A stretch of DNA of 64,000 nt from Caprella mutica (Eukaryota > Arthropoda > Malacostraca > Amphipoda > Caprellidae), in assembly GCA_947561585.1 (NCBI GenBank), contig CANNZV010001175.1:62024-126023 (forward strand). Direction: 5' to 3'. Of the stretch, positions 11,370 to 24,200 are shown in pieces. The number at the start of each line of letters is the position of its first letter. The stretch's first letter is position 1. A program made the position numbers and the translations under genes. The notes beneath the pieces are model-generated. The model was not told where the DNA came from and did not search any database. It saw nothing but the letters and a program-made list of their open reading frames with translations.

Positions 11370-12285
11370 TTAGAACTTTGATGAATTATTGTCACTTTCG
11401 TTCTTGATTACCTGTTATTCATTCTTAAGCTGTATGTCTCTGAATTATTTACAATGCAGGTTAAAAGATCACGTACATTCTTAATAGGTTCTTGCACTAA
11501 AATTATTTACTTCTGGAATAGTTAGGATCCAGCTTAATATTTTTTTGAATTTATTATCCTTTATGGTTTTCATCATATTAAAATTTTGGATGTTCATGAC
11601 TTGATTAAAATATAATCCTATTGGATTTTACACATTAACCTATCCAAATATGCCCTATATACGATTATGGTCATCAAGGATCAAGAGGTGACTCCACTTA
11701 ATTTTTTATAAAACTCGCTACGATTATACTAATTACTTATGCGTGACAGTTTAAGTTTTCTTTAACGTCATAACCGTTAAAATTTATTTCTTGTGTCTCT
11801 AAAGTTACCAAGATGAATTTCGAATAAATATTCATTGATATATTCCAAGAACCATCTTCAGGTACAACGTTGAATGAAAAAATCCACATATGAAAAATAC
11901 ATTCTTGTTGAAAGTAATAGGTTTACTTTTTACAGCACTGCCAAATGTATGACTGATCTTCGTTTTGAATAAATATTTAGAGTTAAAAATGAAAAGTAAT
12001 GTGAATCTGAAAATAGCAGAAATACCAGTTTTCCTAATTTATCACAGATAGTATAATAATATGAGGAACATGCAGCCAGGTTTAATAATCTTCCACATAA
12101 ATTGATTTCATTATAAAAGTAAATAATTGAAAAAAAAAATCTTAAAAATATCCCATATTTGATCATGGAAGGAATATTTTCTGAGAGAAATATACATTAA
12201 TGCTTACGTACTAAAGTCTAAGCTATTTACCTATTTCTCTTTTATTTTTGTGTTCAACTAATAAAATTCTAAAACTATAATCTAT
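11370..12285. other. Intergenic DNA between GR genes 1 and 2
   Basis: AT-rich, with no recognised gene or element. The 5' flank of gene 1 keeps weak similarity to the other GR 5' flanks for about 100 bp. Confidence 0.6.
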
Positions 12286-12560
12286 ATAGGAATATAAAAA
12301 GCAACTACATTACGGCATATTCATATCTCTTCATTTGCTGTCCCCAAGCACTTCTCTCATAGCGATAAATGCAACGACAGCATTTCTTGTGAGTACTTCA
12401 GTTGTACGAAGTCTAAAGTGGTTCTGATATTGCCACTCGACAGTGTGTCTGACTTTTATTCTCCTCACAAGAAAAAACTTGTAAAGAAAATAGTCGGTAT
12501 TGTTGTTTAGAAGAAAGGAAACACAGAATTGAATTTAGGTAAAAAAATTGGTCAAAATAG
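12286..12560 (-). other. Conserved block 3' of GR gene 2
   Basis: Homologous to 3655-3900 and 20,280-20,530. The frame ending GDSK-stop is also open here, but without the N-terminal Met extension seen in the other two. Most likely 3' UTR or flank duplicated with the genes. Confidence 0.4.
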
Positions 12561-13157
12561 GAGAATGTTCCAGAGTTTACTATTATATTCAAATCTTAAA
12601 ATCTACAGAGACTCCAACAGAGTAAATGTTCATGGCTTGAAGGGAACCAATATATGAATTTACAATTTACGGAATGTATGAATTGTTTACAGATGCTAAG
12701 AATTTTTCGAATGTTTTAGTAACTTGAATGGGTCTATGTAACGCCGATAAGTAACTTAGAAAATCAGTATATGGTATCATTTGAACACTTTAGCCAAACT
12801 TTAGCCATTCATAACTATAATGTACACTTAACTCTCTTCCTTGGTGGTATATATCTGCAGCGTGATTGAGGTTATGAGAGGAATATGAAGAGCAATGGAA
12901 TGAATATTCCATTGCTTGTATGTAGATGTGATATGAAAGTTTATTTTGAATCCATTTTATTTGGAATTTTTAAATAATTTTTTGATAACTTACACACTAG
13001 AAATATAATAAAATGATGATTAACAAAAGGACAAAATACAGTAAAATAGATTACAATCTCATGGTCTGTCGGAGTGTTTTAAAAAGCATTTTAAAACATT
13101 TTAGTGGGACCGTTGAATTACCAAAAATAATTCTTCTTCCCAAGTTTTCAGAGAGTC

Positions 13158-15712
13158 TTATTCTGACTCACTGTACCTGAACTGCATCAAAATTGCAGTA
13201 GAAGTTGCCACAAAACTGAATATCTGAAAACAAAAATATATGATATCGAATGTTCGATCAAAAACTTACATGAGTTTTACGTTAAAATTCACAAAGAAGC
13301 TCATAATAGTCTTACCTGTATTAGGTTAGCTCTATTCAGAGTGAAGAGTCCCATAACATCTAATGGTGGCCTCCTTTCCAATAAATCCATAAGTTCACCT
13401 AACTGGAGGGTAAACAAAACAGTAAGACAAGTAATTGTAAATCCTTTTTAAATTACGCTATTGCAATGGAAAATAAAAATGAGTAAATGAATTAAAGATT
13501 AGGTCACATCACTCGAACACTTCATTAAGCTCACAATGCATAACCCTAATGAGTTTGACGTGTGTTTTTTAGGTTCATCCTTTTTAAATTACTTTACTTA
13601 TATCTTTCATATAATTCCTTCAAATTTATCGGCCTTTCTTGACTTTGTTCCTGCATAAATACCAGATAAATTTTTGTATTTAAAAGCTAAAAAATATTTA
13701 TGCATTAGCGTAAATAAAGGTAAATCACGTGAATTAGGAAATTAATTGTACTATGGTGACGCGTGACACCGTAGAAATACAGCTAGCAAACCACTCTACA
13801 CACTTTCGTCCACGCTTTCAAGGAGAACACACACATACGCGAGCTGTGATTGGGTCTCACTCCACCCAATCACAGCTCTGCCCTTTCAGTTGCCTATCTA
13901 TTTATTTCTCCTTATATAAGTTCAATATTTTTACTTGAAATTTGGTACACATTAGTTTAGTATATATACTAACAACTTGTAAAAAATACAGAAAAATAGG
14001 TTTAAAAATAAGGCATGTGTTTATTTGACAAATAATCAAACCTCCCCGTTAATTCTGATAGTCAAACTCATTAGTGTAAAAAAGTGGGTGTAAGCATATA
14101 TAATAATAAATCCATCAGAAATTTCTAAATATAAGATTCATTATTATTAAAGGGCTATATGCAATGCCCAATTTCTGACTGATATCAATGTTCAATCTTT
14201 AAGTGGTTATCTTACCTCAGAATGTTTCAAACATAGAGAAGGAGTATTTTTCAGTAGTAAAAGAGAAGATAAGATATCTTCCACCTGTATATTCGGAAAA
14301 AAAGAAATACATTATTTTGAACCATTGACAATCATGAGATGGTTTAAACAACTTCTATTTTACTCAGATCAAACTTATTTTATTCATTTTTGAAATTGTT
14401 TTATTCAACTTTAAATATTTAAATAATTTATTTTAATTCAGTATAATTAATGACAAAATCATAATTTTTGATTTTGTGCAGAATCCAAATAATTTTGAAT
14501 GGTTAAAATTAGTTTATTTTTTACGTATTTAAATAATTGTTTGAGATTCCTCCCGATAAATATTCATAATTTGAAGTAAGCTACACTAGTTATTTCATAA
14601 AAACTTAACGAAGTACTCACTGAGTTTTCAAAATAGGTTGTGGTGTTTGACAAATGAATAATAGGAGTTAAAGTGATGAGCATGTGGACTATTGTTGACA
14701 ATTTAATTGGCGTTGACATCTGTGACCACATTGATAAATAGAAAAGACTCACTAGAAGTGATCCGATCAAAACTACCAACAGCACAAGAAGAAAAGGGCA
14801 GCAATACGATTTTATCAGTTGGAGATATTCGTACACCTTGAAAGTCTGTAATTTTATTTCATCATAATCTATCTTCATTTTGAATTCGTTCAAACGATTC
14901 AGTGAACTCTCAGTCCATGAATTTGAGAGCATTGATTTTGAAGGTAAGGTTTTCACAGAAGAATTGTCAGTAGCAGCTGCTGCGATGACAGAAGTGTGGA
15001 ATTTCTTAGTTATCCAGCCTTCATTACTTTCTTTTTTATATCCCCATTTAAGCTGAGAGTCCAGAATTCCTTTTCGTTTCATTTCCAAGAAGGGGTTGTA
15101 GATTGTTCTTATCGCGGAACAGGCGAATTGCATATGCGCCCGAAATAGAAAGGAGAATAGGAAAATGTAAAGTCCAAAGAAGAAGTATCTAATCATGTTC
15201 GTTATTTGTGGAGTGCCTTGTAGAAATGGTTCCAAGTACAGCATTATCATAATGCAAACACTGATGTAAATTATACTTGATAATCCTAATATGATAGTGA
15301 AAGGATCGATGAGTATGACTGGAGTTTCAATTTCAATATTATTAGATATCAAGGACGTTAGATTCATTATTCTTTTCAATATTCTGCTCTGCCAAAATCC
15401 TAACGCCTGCATGGCGAATACAGATGCCGAAGTCAACACATCATAGGTCATATGAGCCACTACCAAAGTGACTGATTTATCTCCTACACTTCTTGGATAT
15501 AACATTGAGTTGATAAATTCGAAGCTCATTAAAGAGCTTACCAGTAATGCCATTATTCCACTCCAACATATTAGGGGAATACTAGTTTTAAACTCTGAAA
15601 TTTTAAATGATTTCCCTGCGGAGAATCTTTCCACTTTGTAGTTAAAAGGGAAAAATCCATACAATTTAAATAAGAAGAAGGTCACTCGAAATGAGCAAAA
15701 ATTTCCTATCAT
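13158..15712 (-). CDS. Gustatory receptor gene 2 (four exons)
   Basis: Exons on the minus strand are 15712-14621, 14284-14216, 13402-13316 and 13223-13158, phase 0 throughout, giving 437 residues. Same family and plan as gene 1: FKLYGFFPFNY at residues 15-25, six hydrophobic segments in exon 1 (near 51-71, 80-107, 132-160, 173-195, 304-327 and 336-358), exon 2 VEDILSSLLLLKNTPS, exon 3 GLFTLNRANLIQ, and exon 4 ATSTAILMQFRYSESE with two extra residues before TAA. It is the most compact copy: intron 3 is only 92 bp, which makes the exon 3/exon 4 join the safest of the three and supports the long joins in genes 1 and 3. Intron 2 holds a MITE. A stop lies just upstream in frame, and the first Met is the RVKMIGNF Met, so the start is well defined. 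Confidence 0.88.
13546..14074. mobile_element. MITE in GR gene 2 intron 2
   Basis: It is bounded by CTAATGAGTTTGAC (13,546-13,559) and its exact inverse (14,061-14,074). A homologous copy lies inverted at about 62,462-62,960. Intron 2 of genes 1 and 3 is short (192 and 238 bp) and lacks it. It carries a perfect hairpin at 13,841-13,878 (15-nt arms GAGCTGTGATTGGGT, loop 8). No coding is preserved; the 61-codon frame here is incidental. Confidence 0.75.
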
Positions 15713-15886
15713 TTTAACACGCTGTGTTCTGCACTTATTATGTTAGACCGTCTTTGGCTTGAACCATTAGATTAATGACTAAAGGAGCTTCTTATTTTGC
15801 TGTAAATCAATCAATAGTATAGAACAAGTAATTGACAAATATTTACTCTTTAGTACGGTACAATGTTATTTCTATTAACTTTTGTG

Positions 15887-15907
15887 AGACCATCGATTCG
15901 CTAATAT
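15887..15907 (-). promoter_or_regulatory. Conserved upstream block of GR gene 2
   Basis: AGACCATCGATTCGCTAATAT on the plus strand, 175 bp before the start codon of gene 2. It is the counterpart of the blocks at 11,345 and 26,714. Confidence 0.45.
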
Positions 15908-16581
15908 TTTCTAAGAGCTTAGATAATTTATGTTTCTTTCACCATTGTTTACCTGCTATCAATTTCTTAGCTCTAAGCTTAAGAATTATTTAAGAGCACT
16001 AACATTTTCAATAGGCCATTGGACTACATATTAATTGAAATATTAAATGTCTAAAAATTCGCTTGACATCCTAATTTATATATTTTTTACCCTTTATGAG
16101 TGTTATTATACGGGATCTTTTCTGGACTGTTAAGAAATGAATAAACAAAAAATAAGTTTCATATTCAAAATATTTTAAGTAAGATTGTTTTAGCTGTAAT
16201 TAGTTTTAGTATTGTATTTTATCAATTTACAAGAGAAAAAATATTGAATGTGTTTTAAGTTTTCAACCTTTATGACCTAAGTATAAGGTCATAAATAAGG
16301 TGGCCCCACTTAACTTCTTAGAATTTTGTATCCCAGGTAATAATTATAATAAAGCTTAAGAACCTTTTTATAAAAAATAATAGTGTCTAACATGATTTAT
16401 AAAAATGTCAGGGCTTTTTTTGATAAACTCATGATTATTCTTTAAATCTTCAATGTCACATTTGATCCTATTCCTCAAGTCATCCAAAATATTAGATAGA
16501 GATAAATAGACACTTTATTCTTTGAATATTCCCCAGAAATAAAATTAAAGAAATGTGATTTTTGGAGGCTAATAATTGCTA

Positions 16582-17385
16582 GGTCGGACGGGGTATCACT
16601 GCGCACAATCCCGCAAACTCTGTATTTATTCAAAAAGTAAATGTACTAGAGAAACTCTTTTTTCTCGTGATGAAATGATCATGAATGAGGATAGTTCTCA
16701 ACCAGTTTCGAAATAATACATAAATGAATAAAATATTTATTGTTGATTTTTAGTGCGCACCTTTTTGTGAGTGTATCGGGGTATCACTACGCACATGAAG
16801 GGGTATTACTGTGCATTGCATAAATAAAACACCACTCTCCCCTACCTCTCCCCATTTTAATACACCTCCCACCCCCTATCTAAACCCCCTTCTTTAATAG
16901 TACAGTCATTATTGTATATGATTTTTATATTCATTTTCATACCAATATTGTCATTAATGAAAAGCAGTGATACCCCTCTACCTCTAAATTATCTGGGGTA
17001 TAATTGCACACAATTGTGTCGGGAAAACCGTTGAAACTGAGAAGTTGAAAATTTGACATTATGTAACTGTTTATGTTTTTGTTATTATGTTGAAATGATA
17101 TGAATCTATAAATCACGGTTCTAGAGTTATTGGAGAGTTTGCGGGATTTAAATATCACCAGCGCAAACTTTTTTCAGATCGTTTTGAGAGCCCAACATAC
17201 ATCGCGACTTAACTCTAGAAATTCTAATAGGATAATGGTGCGTCATGATCTTTATGAGGAGAAAAGTAGATGCTTTAAATAATGGTGCAATCAGATTTAG
17301 GCTAAATCAAGTGGTTTTAAAAATATAAGAAGTGCAGAGTGATACCCCATGAAAAGGTTATCCGCAGTGATACTCTGTCCGCCCC
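16582..17385. mobile_element. MITE with GTATCACTGCGCA-type ends
   Basis: The left end is GGTCGGACGGGGTATCACTG. The right end, read inverted, is GGGGCGGACAGAGTATCACT. Further inward, CCGCAAACTC (about 16,611) is matched by GAGTTTGCGG near 17,135 in inverse orientation. Several internal GGGGTAT(C/T)ACT words repeat the terminal motif. No coding content was recognised; the 73-codon frame at 16,937-17,158 lies wholly inside it. Confidence 0.55.
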
Positions 17386-18449
17386 TTTATAGTATATATG
17401 TACAATTTCAATTTTTGCGGCAGAATTGTTCTTGTATATCTTGTAAATAATTTTCAACGATGATGGTCCTATGTGCTGCCAACAAATCTGATTGAAGAGT
17501 GATTCCCATAAACAATTTAAGATTCAGAACAATTTCTCAGATAAAAAGTTGCAAATATTTCTCCATCATTAAAAGTTGGTGTAGCAAAATAAAAACAATT
17601 ATTTTAGCTTTTATGTAATTTTATCTGGAAAAAGGTTTTGTGCACCTTACCTTTTCATCATTCTTTTTCGACACAACGTTGAGGAAGAAAAATTATTATT
17701 AAATTGATGTTATTTGCTAAAGTGGTAGAAACACATTTTTGTTGTTGAAGGTTTCTTTCTTACGGTATATTGTATTGTAAACAATGTACAACGCTTTGAT
17801 AATACAAATTATCATTTTAACATACAGATGAAGCTCGATCGTACAGCGGAAGATCTTTAAAAGGACAAAAATTATCCGATCCACCGGACATATGCAGCTC
17901 GCTACAATAGTTCAATAAATATTTTATTCGTCTATCAACTATCTTGTTTAATATTGATTCTATTCAGAGGTACTAAAATTTACAATCAACACTAAATGTA
18001 TTGTTTTTCATATTTTCAGTATTTTGATTTTGTTACCCTCTTCCAATTTCCACAACATTTTCTTTGATAAGAAAAGTTCTACAGAAATTTGAAAGAGGTG
18101 TAACTATTCTATATTATATTGCACTATTTTCTTTATTTATTTATAACAAACACAATAATAAATATCTGGAAATAAATAAATTAATTTTTATATTATGGTC
18201 AGTTTAATTAATGATTATTAATTGTGCAATGTATATTCGTTTTTATCATATTATATAGAACCATTTTTTATCACATTCTATAGTACTTTAGAGAGGTAGT
18301 GAACCTTTGGACAAAATTTTCGATGAAAGGATATTAATAATGAAATAAGATAAAGTTATTTCATTTATTAAACTCATATTCAAAAATATTAATTTAATTA
18401 TTTCACAAATGCAGTGCCATCTACTGATGTAATCTATCTCAATATCGTT
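17386..18449. other. Intergenic AT-rich DNA
   Basis: Nothing recognised between the MITE and the left edge of segmental duplication copy 2. Confidence 0.6.
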
Positions 18450-18577
18450 TACCATACAAACATTCGCCCAGTGTGTAATAGCACTGGCGTGCCAATACCC
18501 GATCGTGCCTTTACTTTGCCAACGTTTACCGACGTTGGCTTGATAGTGCAATGTTATCAGGGAGTAGACTATTATCA

Positions 18578-19179
18578 ACTAGATTATGTGCACTCAGTAG
18601 AGGGCATACCTTCGCCTCCGCTTTGACCTGTTCTCTCCCAAAATTTGAGAAACTGCTTACTGGATAATAACTAATCGTTCCAATAAGTTTCATGCAATTT
18701 GGTTCAGTACTTTTTGAGTGATTGAGTTATAAAAGACCTTGACCTTGACCTTCGACCGGATCGCTTCCAAAATTCTAACAGATGGTTCCTGGACATTGTC
18801 CAATCGTCCCATCAAATTTCGGATAATTTGGTTGAATACTTTTTGAGTTATTGAGTTATAAATGGCCTTGACCTTGATCTTTGAACTTTGACCCGATCGC
18901 TCCCAAAATGTAACAAAATGGTTCCTGCATATTGACCAAGCGTCCCACCAAGTTTCATGCAATATGGTGCAATACTTTTTGAGTTATAAATGACCATGAC
19001 CTTGACCTTTGACCGGGTTACTCCCAAAATTCTAGAAGCAGGTCACTCGACACGGACCAATCGTTTCACTAAATTTCAGGCAATTTGGTTGAACAATTTT
19101 TCAGTTAGGCGAATAACAAGATGAAAAATAAATAAATAGATTCCGATTAGAATATGATCTTCCCGCATTCCGCGAAGGT
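18578..19179. mobile_element. Element with about 120-bp internal tandem repeats (only in duplication copy 2)
   Basis: Copy 1 of the duplication has an uninterrupted empty site at about 2094-2100. The insert contains four diverged copies of a unit with the words CTCCCAAAAT, TTTGGTTGAATACTTTTTGAG and GACCTTGACCTT, spaced roughly 110-130 bp. It ends CGCATTCCGCGAAGGTA. An inverted single-unit relative is at about 51,110-51,370. Class unknown; non-coding. Confidence 0.65.
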
Positions 19180-19577
19180 AATAATAGTCACTGCTAACAG
19201 TAGAATAGATTGCATCTCATTTTAACATCTGATCAGGTATGTAAGCATTAACACTTCGCAGCGCCCTCCCTGCAGATACGGTGAACTTTAGACTTAAAAC
19301 CAAATTATTATATTTGTATATACTATGGTTGTTAGTTAAATATAAGACGAATGAACTCTCGTATGTATACAACTAAGATAACGTTTTCAATAGAAAAAGT
19401 AGCCTTTTTTATAATGTTTACTACTCCTTTTAGAGACATTTATACATACTTTATTATTTCGTACATATATATAGGTAAGTTATATGAATATTATAAGATT
19501 GTCATTAAAATTTTCATTTAAGAATATTGACAAAATAAAAAAAAGGAAAAATGACAATATTTAAATCCCAAGCTGAA

Positions 19578-19790
19578 TTAAAATCTCAGTTGCGCATAGC
19601 GTCCATTGACCTGCATAGTGGACACATTTTTTGGAACATGTACTGTCTGTTGTACAAAATTTACCTGTGTATGTACTTTCATTTTACAACCATCATAGAC
19701 ATACCTCTCAAGTAAATATACATGAAATGATTCCAAAAATAGAATTAAATCGTCACAATTGCTCTTCAAAATGAATGCTGCATCACTTGT
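19578..19790 (-). other. Diverged coding-like fragment shared by both duplication copies
   Basis: The minus frame contains FHVYLLERYVYDGCKMKVHT and TVHVPKNVS. The equivalent at about 2970-3215 reads FRVYSLKSYVYGGCKMKVHT and TVHVPENVS. There are many amino-acid changes between copies and no recognised family. It is probably a decayed transposon frame or neutral DNA. Confidence 0.25.
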
Positions 19791-19867
19791 TGTTCCTCTT
19801 CATTCACTCAAGTGGTGGGACTTGGAACCAAAATCCTTTGATCTGCTCTCAGAGAGGATATTCTGTG

Positions 19868-20090
19868 AGAATGATATGCCTACCAATAATACCTCTATGC
19901 TCATAATTCTATAGGCCTAACACTATAATTTATTCAAAGGAATGATATGCCTACCAATAATGTCTCCCTGCTTTTAATAATATAGGCCTAACACTATAAT
20001 TTAGTCAAAGGAATGATATGCCTACCAATAATGCATTCCTGCTCTTAAAACTATAGGTCTAAGACTCTAGCTCAGTAAAAGGAATGGTAG
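19868..20090. repeat. Three copies of an approximately 70-bp unit (3' of GR gene 3)
   Basis: Units start ATGATATGCCTACCAATAAT. This is one unit more than the equivalent place at 3303-3450, so the repeat number changed after duplication. Confidence 0.7.
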
Positions 20091-20308
20091 CTAGAATAAT
20101 GGGATCATACATAATTATGTAACATAATTCTTATTTACAAGAATCTTATGAGTTCTAAGGAAAAATGAAATTGATCCAAAATGACTTAATCTTAATTGAA
20201 TATCATTCAAAAAGGTTCTCTTTTTCAGTTCGGTTCAAATAAAAATCATAAACTATACTCTATATATTAGCATAAAAAGCCTCTACATTACGCCATATTC
20301 ATATCTCT

Positions 20309-20465
20309 TCATTTGCTGTCCCCAAACACTTCTCTCATAGAGATAAATGCAACGTCAGCATTCCTTGTGAGTACTTCAGTTGTACTGAGTCTAAAGTGGT
20401 TCTGATATTGCCACTCGACAGTGATTCTGACTTTTATTCTCCTTAAAAGGATAAACTTGTGAAGA
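20309..20465 (-). other. Conserved block 3' of GR gene 3
   Basis: Third copy of the 3' block. The frame contains RRIKVRITVEWQYQNHFR and ends GDSK-stop. Differences from copy 1 include several amino-acid changes (H to I, F to L, R to S, L to F). Confidence 0.35.
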
Positions 20466-21240
20466 AAATAGCTGGTATTGATGGTTAGAAGAAATGAAAT
20501 GCAGAATTCAATTAAGATAATAATATTAGTCAAAATAGGAGAATGTTTAACTGTTGACTATTATTTTCTAATCAAAAATCTACAGAGATTTCGTTTTCAT
20601 TAATAGATAGCTTAAGTGTTAATGGCTTCCAGAGAACCAAATTAAATTAACAATTTCTTTCAAAGAGAACATACTGAATGTTCTAAATGGAGATGATACT
20701 ATTATGCAGTATGGAGGTAGTAGCTCTTTAATCCAGTATACCATCGGTTACAGTTGGTATGAATTTTCAACTGTATTAGTAGTATGAATGGGTTTTTGCA
20801 TCACTGGTAAGTATTTTATTAAGTAATTATTTGGTATCATTTGAACAGTTCAGCCAAACTTTAGCCATTCATATCTATAATGTCCACTTAACTCTCTTCC
20901 TTGGTCCTATCTCTGTAACGTGAATAAGATTATGAGAGGAATATTATAAGAAGGAGAAAGATTCTTCATTTTTTAATGGAATATTCCATTGCGAATGTAG
21001 ATGTAGTGGGAAAGTTTATTTATAATACGTATTCATTTAATTATTATATACACAATCAAACACAAATGCTAACCAAATAAACAATATGACTAAACTCAGT
21101 AAAATATAATATAACCAGTATTAACCCCATGGTTACTGATCAGTCAGAGTGTTTCAAAAAGTTTCTTAAAAATACTTTCGTGCCGTTGAATTACCGAAAT
21201 GTCTTCTTCTCAATTGATATCAGAAGATTCTAACCACTTC

Positions 21241-24200
21241 TCACTCACTGTATCTGAACTGCATCAGAATAACGGTAGAAGTTGCCACAAAACTGAAGAT
21301 CTGAAAAACAAGTAGGTGTAATTAAAGTTATCAATGACCATTAAAATATAATTTTTAATAACTGAAAAAATTACACCTCGCGCATTTATTCGATCATATG
21401 GTGTGTTCAGTTGAGGAAGGTTCTCAGTCACATTTTCAAATTGTTCAGGGTAAGCATACAAAATTTGTAGATTGATATTTGTTGGTTTACTAAGATAAAA
21501 TTCACGATTAAGGTACTTTTACCTATCTTCGCAAGATACACTGATTAAAGAAAAATATTTAAAGTCAATATTTTTCCATCAAAAACAAGAAGAATATAAT
21601 CTTTACATAAGAGGAAATTTCTTTAGGAACTTACAACTGAGGTCGTCAGGAAGAGATGAGAATATCAGGAAGTTGTGAAATCGACCGCTCTATAAACAAG
21701 CCTTCGCGGCTTAGAGGATGTTTAAGGCATTCCCTCTCTGGATGGAACCGCACAGACTACTTCGGATCGTGTGTTGATCTGACCTATTGACTTTATGATT
21801 AACGAGGTTGTAATGCCGTATGCCTCTATAGTTTCTATACCAAATTGTTCAAGTATGAAATCTTCATAATTGTTGAGTATTTCGACGCATACGGTTCTCT
21901 GCAGCCCGACAGCCGATCCGACCTCTATGGGGATTCATTGAGGTGTGTCTCGGCAAATGTGACGATGCAAGTACAAACCGAAGCCAGACTTTTCTCATTC
22001 CAGTAAGAAATCACTGTAATACCATCTGATCGTTAACTATCACCTCTGTCAGTTCCATAAGGATCAAGCACTGAAGAGATTCATGCTATCTGAAAAACTC
22101 GTTTCACCACACCATTGCAAGACAAGCCATGCAGCTAGTCCTCTAATATCCATCTCACTTCCACAGTGGCAAGAATGTGGTTCAATACGATTAATTATCA
22201 GTTCTAGCCAATAAATTCTCCAATAATGATTGAGCACGTTGTGAAACCAGCTTCAAAACCTCACTTCCACTTCCTAATTACATCTGAATAAGATCTCCGG
22301 TATCGAACACATTAATATTAGAAAGTATATGTTAATGTATTGGTCAACCAAATGTTTGACCACTAAATGGGAGACACAAAAATAGGTAAAGCACAGTCTG
22401 CATTGACCAACCCGTAGAATTGCCTGAATTCATGAAAAAGTCCACATCTCTACATTATCACATTGGCAAAGGCAGATTTAAGTGATTCGTCAATACAGTT
22501 GCCGGACGTTTTGTCGAAAAACTTTTCGTCGAAGGACATTTCGTCGACTGGACATTTAGTTCTACATGACGTTACGACAATTTTTCGTAAATGGTATATT
22601 AACACACATAATGTATGTGTATCGGTGGCGTGCCGCCTTCCAATCACCCCAGGTCTTTAAAAAAATCATGAAGTATGCATTGCAACAAACTTTATTCATT
22701 TATATATTAAATAATCTTCATTTTTCTTAGTATAACCTTCACGAAAACTTGTCAACAAAACGTCTTTGTTACGTAATTTCTTGTCGACAAAATATCCAGT
22801 CGACGAATTAAATGTCGACGAAATATCTCACGCCATCATCATAACAGCTAAACTCTACTTCGTGTTTTTAGACTGGATAAGCCCTCAGAAATTATTACAG
22901 CATCGGGATGAAGAAAACAAATGCTTGAGGGTTATCGACTACCAGCAACCGGAGGACCACGAGGTCCATATCTTCTTTCCTCCTGAAACTCTCCGCAGAA
23001 ATGCCAATGTCATTTAAAGGCGCTCCCATAAGAACATCTATCTTTATGAAACATCCTGACATTAGGAAGTACTACCCGGAACAACAATTTTTTTTCACGA
23101 ATGGCAGTCCCATCGTGGATGGTCAGCTCTAAATTCAAGACCAAGAACACTCAATCCATTAATCAAGATTGTTACGTTCTCCGTAACTCTCTCCGGTGTA
23201 TTTCCCGGGATGCGTTGTCCATGTACCAATCATTGGTATATGGACAATGGGCTGACTCAACCTTACGAGCAACATCATTTATTTCAAGAGCAAACATAGC
23301 AAGAGCAAACATAATTATCCAAAAGGGACACCCTAATGGATAATTGTCTCCGGCCTCAGCAGTTCTTCACCAAAAAAAAAAGATAAAGACGTAGAATAAG
23401 CTTGCCATAGGAGTCTGTATAGCTCAACACATGGTTATGAATAACAGTAAGAAAGGTGTGTCTTCTCAGACAGTTGAATACCTTTTAAAATCCTCCTTGA
23501 GGAACACACTTCTATGATATAGTCACTATAAACCGTCTGGCAAATGCTGGAACAATCAAGCTGAACCAGTGTACTATACCTAAGAGAGATCTGTGCTTAC
23601 TTGAGATATTGGCATATGAGAGGCGTAGAGTTGATTGTGAGCGTGGCGTTTTTGCTTCAGTTCAGTATCAAGTGTGCCACGTCAGTGAGAGAGTCTGTGT
23701 AACTCTTAATTATATATGTATGATAAAATCAGTGTTATAAATGATTTACACATTGTCACTATGTAAATTAGTTATATGTCATGAAACAGGAGTTATACAT
23801 TGTACAAGTACAGCTCCCTTATAATGAAGTCATATGTAGTAAACCATCCTGATTTTTGGAGTTATGAGAATTAATTACCCTGTAGCTATCTATAATGAAT
23901 TTATTTCAAAAAGAAATAATTTTTTCCTATAGTCTCTCTATTTATTCATCTCTTAAATTCTCAATAGTAGAGTATGAACTAGTTGAAGTTCACTATGTAT
24001 AGAGGAGTTCTATGATATAATAAATCTCTGCCACCACAATCAACTCTACCTCACATACATGATCAATTGAAACCCAGTGCTACTCACACTCTCTCACTGT
24101 CGTGGCACACTTGATATTGAAGCATTAACGACACGCCCACAATCAACTCTCCGCCTCTCATATGCCAGCATCTCAAGTAAGCGTGAATTTCACTTAGGCA

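Larger units (their letters stand above)
1965..11400. repeat. Segmental duplication, copy 1 (contains GR gene 1)
   Basis: This block aligns in the same orientation and order with about 18,450-26,760. It covers GR gene 1, its introns, its 3' flank and its 5' flank. The copies differ by discrete insertions: a retroposon at 2431-2928 and a mariner at 7891-9093 only here, and a 0.6-kb element at 18,578-19,179 only in the other copy. Similarity is uneven: the part of intron 3 around 5.0-5.5 kb differs by about 2% by eye, whereas parts of exon 1 differ by 10% or more. Confidence 0.8.
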
